The notes below the pieces were generated by a model. That model had not been told where the DNA came from and searched no databases. It saw only the letters and a list, made by a program, of their open reading frames with translations. Both the position numbers and the translations under genes were made by a program. DNA of 40,620 nt from Cyclobacterium xiamenense (GTDB taxonomy: Bacteria > Bacteroidota > Bacteroidia > Cytophagales > Cyclobacteriaceae): the NCBI RefSeq assembly GCF_009467825.1, contig NZ_WIOK01000041.1:1-40620 (forward strand), given 5' to 3'. Positions 34,901 to 40,620 of the stretch are shown in pieces. The number at the start of each line of letters is the position of its first letter. The first letter of the stretch is position 1.

Positions 34901-37834
34901 TTTCAAGTCATGTTTGTGATGGAGTACGGTGATGAGGTAAGAAATAGTGCAGAGGGCTTGTCCATGGAGGTACAATCCGTCCCTCAAACCACCGCTAAAT
35001 TTGACCTTACCTTTCTGGTCAAGGAAAGCAGCACAGGAATTGGCGTCCGGATCGAATATTCCAAAGATATCTTTGATGCCGAAAGGATCGAAAAGCTGGC
35101 TTCCCAATACATTCAACTATTGGATTCGGGGCTGGCTGATCCCAATCAAAAGCTCTCCCAATTGGTGCCCGATCGCGCTTTCAGTGGCCTCGGTAAAGTA
35201 GAAGCTTACGAAGGAATCAATCAACGCTACCTGCCGATCCAACGAATGATCGAGGCAGCTGCAAGCCGCAACGGGGATCGGACGGCGGTTTTTTTCGGAA
35301 GGGCCGAGCTGTCCTATGCCTCGTTAAATTCCCAGGCAAACCAGCTGGCTGCGTATCTGTTGGACCAAGGGCTAAAAAAAGGGGAGGTCGTGGGCATTCT
35401 GCTTCCGCGTTCTCCAGCGTTCGTGATAGGTATCCTGGGCATTCTCAAGGCCGGCGGCGCTTACCTGCCACTGGATACCGATTTACCTGCACAGCGCATT
35501 GGGTACATGCTGGAGGATTCCTGCTCGTTTTTCATCACCGGTGCTGACGAGCATCAAATAGAGACCAGCGTGACGAAAATCCTCTGGGAGGAGTTTCAGG
35601 ACAGGGCCGGGGAATACCCCACGCGAAATACGGAAGTCCATTCCGTCCCGGACGATCCCGCATACCTTATCTATACTTCCGGTACCACCGGCAAGCCAAA
35701 GGGGGTTGCCTTGGATCACCTCAATTTATTCCATTTCGTGTCGGTCGTAAACGATCAACCGGGGATTTCCGCCACGGACAGGGTATTGGCCGTAAGTTCG
35801 GTTTCGTTTGATATTGCGCTATTGGAAACCCTGGTTTCGTTGGTTTTCGGGGCCCAGATAATAATTCTTGACCGAGAGCAGCGAAAAGAACCCAGGGTCA
35901 TTCTGGAGGAACTGGAAAACCGTGCCATCACGGTTATGTTTGCCACGCCTTCCCACTGGAAAATGATGTTGGAGGGAGGCTGGACGCGGAAAGTTGAAAG
36001 CTTGCGGATGATCAGCGGGGGAGAGCCTCTGGAAATGAACCTGGTCCAGCGCCTATTGCCGCTTGGGGCAGAATTGTGGAACGTATACGGCCCTACAGAA
36101 ACGACAGTTTATGCCACCATCAAGCAGGTGCGCGCAACGGATCGGGAAATAACGGTGGGCAAGCCGGCGGTCAATACCCGGCTTTACGTCGTGGATAAAG
36201 ATGGAAATCCCGTTCAAAAGGGAAGAAAGGGAGAAATCTGGGTTGCTGGACACGGGGTCGGGTCCGGTTATTTAAACCAGCCCGAACTGACCCGAGAACG
36301 ATTTATCGAGATTCCCGCGGAGGCTGGTTCGCGCCATCGTGTATACAAAACCGGGGATTTGGGTTGGATTACGCCTGCGGACGAATTGGTCGTCAGTGGT
36401 CGCATGGACCATCAGGTAAAGATCCGTGGACACCGAATCGAATTGGCTGAGGTGGAAAGCGGGCTTCGTCAACTGAAAGGAATCAAGGATGCGATCGTTT
36501 TGGTGCGGAAGGACGCAAACGAACAGGCATTTTTGCGGGCCTATTTGGTCCCAACGCAAGAGGCTATCCTGGAAGCCCAGGTATGGCAGTACCCGGAGGC
36601 CAATCAGGTCAGGCAGTGGAGAAATCAATTGGCTGAGAATCTGGCAGAGGTGATGATTCCGACAGACTATTTGTGGGTGAAAGCTTTTTCATTAACCGAA
36701 AATGGGAAGGTAAACCGCGAGGCACTGCCCGATCCGGAAAGAGGGTCCGCGGCTTCGACGGGCGATGGGGCAGGATTTGATCCGGAAGAGCGATTGGTGG
36801 CGGAAATTTGGAAAAAGGCACTGGGGCTGGAACAAATCCGTAAAACCGACAATTTTTTTGAGATAGGCGGACATTCCCTGACGGCCGTAAAGGTGATGGT
36901 GCAGTTGGAAAACGTCTATGGCATTCGGCTGCCCTTATCGGTGCTGTTTAAATACCCGACCATTCAAAACTTATCTCAAGCCATCAAAAGCGGTGTACTG
37001 GGAGACAGCGAGTGGAAAAGCCTGGTAGCGATAAAAAATGCCGGTTCGAAGCCGCCCCTGTACATCGTTCACGGAGGAGGTTTGAACATTCTTCCGTTTT
37101 ATGCCGTGGCCAGGGAAATGGACCGGGAGCAACCGGTATTCGGGATTCAGGCCAAAGGACTGGACGGGGTAGAGCAGCCCCTGCAGACCGTCGAGGCCAT
37201 AGCTTCTCAGTACCTTTCGGAAGTTTTGCAGCAAAATCCGAATGGACCGTATTTTCTGGCAGGATATTCGTTGGGAGGAATTATCGCGTATGAAATGGCC
37301 TGCCAACTGAGAAAAATGGGGAAATCTGTGGAAAAGTTGGTCTTGTTCGACACCTATGCATTCCAGCGGAATTACCACCTCGCCTTAGGGATGCGCTTGC
37401 TGAAAAACATGGAATATTTTTTCGGCAAAAGGAAATTTGATGTGGAACTTCTGCTCCGGCATCCGGACATTTTCAAACGTATAAAAAAAGCATCCTGGCA
37501 AAGGAAATTTCGAAAGGTTCACAAACTATTGGGAGCCGAGCAGGAAAAGGCAGAGTCTTCGTTGCTCAAAACATACAAACGAGTGGAGTACGTTTACAAA
37601 GAGGCCTGTAAGGGATACGAGATACCGTATTACGATGGAGCGGTAGACCTAATTAAGGCCCGGATTGCTTCCGGTTACCTACCGGACAAGGAGGGTTTTG
37701 GCTGGAAACCCTTTGTAAACGAACTACGTGTATGGGAGGCGGAAGGCGAACACATCACGATGTTATCTCCGCCAAACGATGCCAGTTTTGCGCGGCTACT
37801 GCAACAAGTATTGGACCAAAAAAATAAAAAATAA
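28937..37834 (+). CDS. Trimodular nonribosomal peptide synthetase
   Basis: A 2965-residue NRPS laid out A-PCP-C-A-PCP-C-A-PCP-TE. A domains carry SGSTGSPKG (about 168), TSGTTGKPKG (about 1208) and TSGTTGKPKG (about 2247). Carrier serines are in GGNS (about 549), GGNS (about 1589) and GGHS (about 2646). C domains have HHIAFDD (about 737) and HHIAFDG (about 1776). The thioesterase has GYSLGG (Ser about 2778) and a His near 2939. There are no E, MT, R or Cy domains and no first C domain, so module 1 loads an amino acid and the TE frees a tripeptide, linear or cyclic. Hand-aligned specificity codes: A1 DAALIGEIWK (unclear), A2 DLFNNALTYK (alanine-type), A3 DILFIGVVYK (aliphatic, Ile-like). No MbtH protein or phosphopantetheinyl transferase is in the window. 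Confidence 0.95.
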   Translation: MNSKRFLNELTGKSPEKAQTVLDLFQKQVNSYPEKKAIREASHSYTYTELDELATKISQFLGDPAFQFQQLVPVSMDRTHRYVATILGIIKSGKAFVPLNPEWPEQRKREILQQLNATFLFSEGETSDPSEKFTLLAFDEAVRVGESTTSAGLDRINPDTPAYILYTSGSTGSPKGVQVNHRQLFAATQNRIDRYPGVPHLLLIPPLSFDASLAAIFWPLCTGGSLVMSSAESIREPEAIPSLLAGTNTLLCVPSYYRFLLEEGLLKGQQLERVILGGESLPKTLALAHFQEMNQVRLYNEYGPTETTIWSTVAEITPKQDPITIGTPLAGVSCYVLDPKTGARLPAGIGGELYIGGIQVAQGYWKDPALTAARFLPDPFSEEKGAILYATGDRVRSLPDGRLVFEGRNDRQVKFQGNRIDLAEIEKVLLDSEKVSEAVAMLAEPLGSNPQLLLFIVPKGRLNAGEARHLLEKRLPVYMIPGKIELRDRFPRTENGKLDQQALLAGLPEETKMNGLSDKELHYLVQAVGDVLGVEQPDVSKNIFELGGNSLAAMQLVARLNNEHKVGLRVSDIFDHPTISELHGVVRRRRQAEVVKSGASAAPSRAQPLPPAVSSAQQSLWIVDQLEGSLAYHLSVSYLLTGKLDPNRLEVAIRAVIKKHKSLRTCILGIDRVRLKAAAHWKFDLYRESEREFSESVVREDFDDFFRKPFDLREDFMVRGRLLSFGKERHVLGLVFHHIAFDDHSMKIFLRELSDNYRSLATGAVLEDSPDFVEPPPATVHDQREVPEDTGSMAYWEKTLAGWEILQLPTDYSQTSAGPRPAGILRFFLDRQEIAPVAAIGKEHQATLFMTFLALFKVLLYRYTNQVDICVGTTVADRNFPGAEEQIGYLITTVPLRSRIQPADTFDQFLHAIKKEVREALAHARIPFLKLVEAFSSGDTGGKPFFNTLFVMHEGAADAANLQLPDIEVGSLDVDPFAAKLDLSFSLAGDATGLQGSIEYDAGKFAPETIERLLAHFRQLMQTLPEQLHSPVKKMTLLSADELDALSGEEASQADTVYRSFFDRFEEQVARKGPETALLTGRERMDFSSLDRRATKLADWLVREGVRQGDHVVLLAARGSDMVAAMLGIWKAGAAYVPVDPAYPAERIAFIVADCGASHLLVDEASAGLIEPKHGGKLLRLQQGLKESDFEPQRLPNLSPDQRAYLIYTSGTTGKPKGVCLTQANLAAFLDWCGREFAPESFALMYAATSMCFDLSIFELFFPLAFGKPIRILQNGLQIPEYLPGDQGVLINTVPSLVQKLLEEKVDLAHVALLNMAGELLPGSLVNQLDLESLPVRNLYGPTEDTTYSTCERLLPGKPVSIGRPIAGSFAYVLNADLMPCPVGVPGEIYLGGRGLAQGYWNRPGLTAEKFVPNPLVKAAGSILYKTGDRGVWRSDGKIDFLGRLDNQIKLNGYRIELDEIATLMQAIPGVKNAVVVLQQAASGEKRLAGFFTADQPLDTRKIQGKLRDALPGYMLPSQVVQVDRFPLTPNGKIDRKQLEKAAILASEQKGFAPPTTLLESNLLDLWRTVLRSDQAGVRDNFFLLGGNSLLALRLLGKIRESIGVEISVTELFSHPTVSAIADLIRSREQTSTVSARILPCRPRPDRVPLSFGQESLWLTDKLEGSSQYHIPLLIKITGETRRMVLQEAIKSIMERHEVLRTVIRERGDEASQQVMPVAAWELAEASGHLGASQAGLPDREMAEFLARPFDLGKDYMIRAKKYPLDGDACHLFVVVHHIAFDGWSISVFLSELFALVKSEKRGESPLLPHLKIQYADYALWQRNRLRDETLAAKMQYWKEKLAGLRPFHFYGEGVRAHRKSHDGATYDIRIGSDLRKRILELAKQLGLSPFMLLLAAFKSLLERNSGQRDLCVGTAMGGRNHTETEPMIGYFVNPLPIRSKLNPSDSFRDTLLAVKKNTLEAYEHQEVPFEKIVAATAQHRQFGVNPLFQVMFVMEYGDEVRNSAEGLSMEVQSVPQTTAKFDLTFLVKESSTGIGVRIEYSKDIFDAERIEKLASQYIQLLDSGLADPNQKLSQLVPDRAFSGLGKVEAYEGINQRYLPIQRMIEAAASRNGDRTAVFFGRAELSYASLNSQANQLAAYLLDQGLKKGEVVGILLPRSPAFVIGILGILKAGGAYLPLDTDLPAQRIGYMLEDSCSFFITGADEHQIETSVTKILWEEFQDRAGEYPTRNTEVHSVPDDPAYLIYTSGTTGKPKGVALDHLNLFHFVSVVNDQPGISATDRVLAVSSVSFDIALLETLVSLVFGAQIIILDREQRKEPRVILEELENRAITVMFATPSHWKMMLEGGWTRKVESLRMISGGEPLEMNLVQRLLPLGAELWNVYGPTETTVYATIKQVRATDREITVGKPAVNTRLYVVDKDGNPVQKGRKGEIWVAGHGVGSGYLNQPELTRERFIEIPAEAGSRHRVYKTGDLGWITPADELVVSGRMDHQVKIRGHRIELAEVESGLRQLKGIKDAIVLVRKDANEQAFLRAYLVPTQEAILEAQVWQYPEANQVRQWRNQLAENLAEVMIPTDYLWVKAFSLTENGKVNREALPDPERGSAASTGDGAGFDPEERLVAEIWKKALGLEQIRKTDNFFEIGGHSLTAVKVMVQLENVYGIRLPLSVLFKYPTIQNLSQAIKSGVLGDSEWKSLVAIKNAGSKPPLYIVHGGGLNILPFYAVAREMDREQPVFGIQAKGLDGVEQPLQTVEAIASQYLSEVLQQNPNGPYFLAGYSLGGIIAYEMACQLRKMGKSVEKLVLFDTYAFQRNYHLALGMRLLKNMEYFFGKRKFDVELLLRHPDIFKRIKKASWQRKFRKVHKLLGAEQEKAESSLLKTYKRVEYVYKEACKGYEIPYYDGAVDLIKARIASGYLPDKEGFGWKPFVNELRVWEAEGEHITMLSPPNDASFARLLQQVLDQKNKK

Positions 37835-37861
37835 TACCTACTACTAATTAATTCAAATCAA

Positions 37862-38878
37862 ATGAAAAAGTTGTTGATTTACCCCCTAATTATGCTGGCA
37901 TTACTCATGGCCTGCACTGTAGATGATCCGGATCCCATTCAAGAGCCGGAAGAACTTGAGGAGCCAACCAATCCTACGCCAAGGGATCCGGATATAGTCG
38001 TTCCCCTGGATGAAAATACCACCATTGTTTTTACCCCACAGGAGGAAGCTGCCGAGCGGCTGGGAACCTCTGATTCCTACACGCAGGAGTTGAGTAAATT
38101 TGACTTGATTTCCAGAACGAAAAACAAAGCCAGTACCGAGGAAGAGGATTACCTGACCTACGCTTCCCAACAAGCACAAGCCTGGACGGAAGAGGAAAAA
38201 GAAGTGTTGGAAGAACGGATCCTGGGAATAAAGGATAAAATTGATGCCCTGGGTCTCAAGCTGGAGTTTCCGGAGGAGATACTGCTGGTCAAATCCACCA
38301 TGGATGAAGAAGGGGGAGCGGTGAGTTATACCCGGGAAAACTACATCGTGGTCCGCGGCCTGGTGAATGAGAGTTTTCTCATTCACGAGTTGTTTCACAT
38401 TTTGACACGCTTCAAACCCGAACGAAGGACGGCCTTATTTGAGACCATAAATTTTATGGAAACCAACCGGATTGTGTATCCGGAGGGGATTCGTGATTTT
38501 GTGACCACCAACCCGGATGCGCCTTTTTTGGAACATACGATCACCTTGCAAGTAGACGGGGAATCAGAAGAAGTGGTATTTGTACTCATCTCCGAAGAAG
38601 AATGGGACGGAGGCTCCTTTTTTACCTACCTGAAGCAACGGCTGATGTTTGTGGATGGACCGGACGATGGCAAACAAGCGACACTGGTAGACAACATGCC
38701 GGTACTCAAAAATTTTGCTGCGGCCACGGATTTGAAGCAAAAGATTGGAGACAATACCAACTATACGCTGCATCCGGAGGAGATTCTTGCGGAGCATTTC
38801 GTCATGTTGGTACAAGGGCAGGAAGTACCCGAGCCCTCCTACATTGACGCGATGAAAGTAATTTTGCAGCAGGAATAA
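37862..38878 (+). CDS. Lipoprotein with HExxH zinc-protease motif
   Basis: A 338-residue lipoprotein: SPII signal ending ALLMAC (Cys 18), an acidic proline-rich linker, then a domain with HELFH (175-179) preceded by a hydrophobic turn, as in gluzincin or related metalloproteases. A later HPEEILAEHF near residue 305 could supply the third metal ligand. I cannot name the family. It starts 27 nt after the NRPS stop and shares its terminator, so it is made with the peptide. It might mature or destroy the product, protect the producer, or be a target-like decoy. All of these are inference. Confidence 0.8.
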   Translation: MKKLLIYPLIMLALLMACTVDDPDPIQEPEELEEPTNPTPRDPDIVVPLDENTTIVFTPQEEAAERLGTSDSYTQELSKFDLISRTKNKASTEEEDYLTYASQQAQAWTEEEKEVLEERILGIKDKIDALGLKLEFPEEILLVKSTMDEEGGAVSYTRENYIVVRGLVNESFLIHELFHILTRFKPERRTALFETINFMETNRIVYPEGIRDFVTTNPDAPFLEHTITLQVDGESEEVVFVLISEEEWDGGSFFTYLKQRLMFVDGPDDGKQATLVDNMPVLKNFAAATDLKQKIGDNTNYTLHPEEILAEHFVMLVQGQEVPEPSYIDAMKVILQQE

Positions 38879-38901
38879 TAAAGGCCGATGAAAACAAATA
38901 G

Positions 38902-38935
38902 AGGCGTATGATTTCCGATTCATACGCCTTTATTC
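38902..38935 (+). terminator. Terminator of NRPS-lipoprotein operon
   Basis: AGGCGTATGA (38902-38911) pairs with TCATACGCCT (38920-38929), ten perfect pairs around an 8-nt loop, followed by TTATTCT. Strong intrinsic terminator 24 nt after the lipoprotein stop. Confidence 0.85.
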
Positions 38936-39160
38936 TATAACAGGGATGGGAGCGACAGGTTGGATCAAAAGCAGCAATCGGGCATTTCTGGAAAAATAGG
39001 GGTTTGCCGGAGAGGAAAAAGCGTCTCCGAAGGCATAGCGCGGTTTTAAGCGATGCGTGCTTTCGTTGCAGGACGAATACGATTCGGCTACCTTTTTTAC
39101 AAATTGGGTTTTTTAGCGAGGATAGCTGGTTGACGATTAGATTATTAGCGGCAGAAACAG

Positions 39161-39168
39161 TATTTTTG
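39161..39168 (+). promoter_or_regulatory. -7 box for ECF sigma gene
   Basis: TATTTTTG, exact TAnnTTTG, 31 nt before the ATG at 39199. It lies inside the longer open frame that begins at a TTG (39004), which argues for the internal ATG. Apart from the operon terminator, 38936-39160 shows nothing I can name. Confidence 0.45.
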
Positions 39169-39198
39169 GATTCATTCGATACTATCAGAAAACATTGT

Positions 39199-39741
39199 AT
39201 GGAAACATCCAGAAATTTTCAGCAGCAATCGGGTACATTCGCCTCACTGAGGCAGCATTATTTGTTTTGCTACGATGAGCTGCATTCCCTGGCTCGGCAG
39301 AAGCTTCGGTTTGAATACCATACCGATACCTTGGACACGTCCGCCTTGGTGCACGAGGCGTTTTTGAAGTTGGAAAACAGGAAAAACGGATTTGCCAACA
39401 AGCGGCATTTTATGGCAATTGCGGCCTTGGTTATGCGGCGTTTTTTGGTCGATTATGCAAGGCAGAAGAAAAGAATCAAACGAGGTGGCGATCAAATTCA
39501 ACTAACCTATGGAGACATCGAACCGGTCGTGCAGACAACTCCCGAGGAGGTTATTCAGTTGAACGATGCGCTCATGCGGCTAAAGGCATTTAACAACAGG
39601 TATTGTAGAGTAGTTGAATACCATTTTTTCGGGGGTTACAAACACGAAGAGATCGCCGAGATGTTGGGTGTTTCCATAGACACCGTTAGAAAAGATTGGC
39701 GATTTGCCAAAGCATGGCTGAGCAAGGAACTTAAGAATTAG
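39199..39741 (+). CDS. ECF-type RNA polymerase sigma factor
   Basis: About 180 residues, resembling the Sig-70_X6 (TIGR02999-like) sigma factors that pair with Ser/Thr kinases. Region 2 is YDELHSLARQKLRFE...DTSALVHEAFLKL and RRFLVDYARQKKRIKRGG. Region 4 is the HTH YKHEEIAEMLGVSIDTVRKDWRFAKAWL. No anti-sigma gene is present. Four nucleotides separate it from the kinase gene, so kinase activity likely controls the sigma factor. The start is the ATG after the -7 box; the frame is open upstream to 39004. Confidence 0.9.
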   Translation: METSRNFQQQSGTFASLRQHYLFCYDELHSLARQKLRFEYHTDTLDTSALVHEAFLKLENRKNGFANKRHFMAIAALVMRRFLVDYARQKKRIKRGGDQIQLTYGDIEPVVQTTPEEVIQLNDALMRLKAFNNRYCRVVEYHFFGGYKHEEIAEMLGVSIDTVRKDWRFAKAWLSKELKN

Positions 39742-39745
39742 CAGG

Positions 39746-40555
39746 ATGGGGAGAGCGGACCGACGATGGGAGACTATTGCATCCCTTTTTCACGAATTAC
39801 TGGAAATGCCCGATGCAGCACGTGCGGAAAAGTTGGCGTTTTTATCCCGGACGGATTCACTACTTTACAGGCAATTGTTCGACCTTCTAAATGCAGATCG
39901 ACAATCGCACCGCTTATTCAACACGGAAAGTGGAACTATTTTTTCAATTTTAGAAAACGATTATGACCTCATCGGGAGTCGGATTGGCGCCTTTGTACTG
40001 ACCGAAGTGATCGGGCAAGGTGCCATGGGTACCGTTTTCAAGGCTGGTCGGGATGATGGGCTGTTTGATCAAACCGTTGCCGTCAAACTGATGAAACCGG
40101 TGTCGGTAAATCCTTCTCATAGAAGTTTGTTTGAGCGGGAACGCCAGATTTTAGCCAAACTGAACCATCCGAATATTGCCAGGCTGTATGACGGCGGCTT
40201 TACAGAAGATGAACGCCCTTTTTTCACCATGGAGTGGGTGTCGGGCCAAAATCTCATTGCCTATTGTCAATTTAGAAAGCTCAGCATAACGGCCCGCCTA
40301 CATTTATTTGAGGATATCTGTCAGGCCGTTATGCATGCACATCAATCGCTCATTGTCCATCTGGATCTAAAGCCGAAGAATATTGTTGTCACCGAAGAGG
40401 GTCAGGTTAAGTTGCTGGATTTTGGCGTTGCGCAAATGCTGGAGGAGGGTACCGAGCAGGTGAGCAGTTTTACATTGGCTTATGCCTCTCCAGAGCAGAT
40501 CGAGCAAAACAATCCGAATACTATAATACTCCCCAAAATTGAGACCAGAGGTTAA
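39746..40555 (+). pseudogene. Ser/Thr protein kinase, cut off by an insertion sequence
   Basis: The frame ends after 269 residues. Kinase parts present: glycine loop IGQGAMGTVF (89-98), Lys 114 in VAVK, catalytic loop HLDLKPKN (205-212), DFG (225-227) and ASPEQ (247-251). The catalytic HRD reads HLD, so it is a non-RD kinase. After SPEQIE the sequence loses family character and stops 20 codons later, where an IS3-like element begins. The C-terminal lobe and the usual membrane helix and TPR tail are missing, so the product is almost certainly inactive. It forms a pair with the sigma factor 4 nt upstream. Confidence 0.8.
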
Positions 40556-40620
40556 GTTAAAAAAAACGATTAAATTTAACCTTATGAACAAGCAAACAAG
40601 GAGGAAGTTTTCCGCAGAAT
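40521..40620 (+). mobile_element. Left end of an IS3-like insertion sequence (partial)
   Basis: The kinase reading changes character near 40515-40525 into CTATAATACTCCCCAAAATT, which looks like an IS left end, and a transposase-like start follows at 40584. The exact boundary and inverted repeat cannot be set because the right end is outside the window. Confidence 0.6.
40584..40620 (+). CDS. IS3-family transposase OrfA, start only
   Basis: Twelve codons reading MNKQTRRKFSAE before the window ends. The pattern TRRKFSAEF is the common N-terminus of IS3-group OrfA proteins. Partial at its 3' end. Confidence 0.6.
   Translation, partial: MNKQTRRKFSAE

Overview
The window looks like a chromosomal segment of a Bacteroidota bacterium. 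The evidence is the repeated use of the phylum-specific -7 promoter element TAnnTTTG, the PL10 pectate lyase, the NodB-like protein of a type I associate with Bacteroidota, lipoproteins with short SPII signals, and a paired ECF sigma factor and Ser/Thr kinase. Base composition looks close to 50% G+C by eye. The gene content (ribose-type sugar ABC importer, ECF-kinase pair, NRPS) would suit a marine Saprospiria or Cytophagia-like organism, but nothing here fixes the genus.

Layout. 1-5.1 kb (minus strand): a TetR-TolC efflux pair with a visible operator, a Crp/Fnr-type regulator, a WYL-domain regulator and a Bcs1-like AAA+ ATPase. 5.3-7.1 kb: a gene-free tandem array of nine roughly 130-160 bp units, interrupted twice by a 169 bp REP-like palindromic element. 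7.3-9.1 kb (plus): ddl and rluF, directly abutting. 9.2-9.6 kb and 21.7-22.1 kb: two copies of the same 374 bp element, each with promoter, hairpins, a class II tRNA-like domain and an intrinsic terminator. I take these to be genes for a structured RNA that I cannot name. Between them, 9.8-11.1 kb carries a beta-barrel-like protein and a second Crp/Fnr regulator. 11.2-21.0 kb (minus) is one nine-gene sugar operon: DeoR-type regulator, fucose/arabinose-type isomerase, split transketolase (two genes), substrate-binding lipoprotein, DUF2291 protein, ABC ATPase, ABC permease and an FGGY kinase.

The sugar operon reads as import, ketose formation, phosphorylation, then two-carbon transfer by a split transketolase. 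This is the logic of the non-oxidative transketolase route for D-apiose. The substrate is inferred, not proven. A PL10 pectate lyase and a NodB-like protein at 24.4-26.6 kb would fit growth on pectic, possibly apiose-bearing, plant or seagrass polysaccharide.

22.2-28.3 kb also holds a PAS/LuxR-like regulator divergent from an unknown lipoprotein with a perfect 16 bp palindrome between them, an SDR oxidoreductase and a K+ channel with a C-terminal zinc ribbon. 28.9-38.9 kb is a two-gene natural-product locus: a 2965-residue trimodular NRPS (A-PCP-C-A-PCP-C-A-PCP-TE) followed 27 nt later by an HExxH lipoprotein and a strong terminator. The right end has an ECF sigma factor and a Ser/Thr kinase gene that breaks off in its activation segment where an IS3-like element begins.

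The most unusual items are the duplicated tRNA-like RNA element, the NRPS-metalloprotease lipoprotein pair, the apiose-type operon with its helically phased GTAAA repeats, and the hairpin array with its two REP-like insertions.
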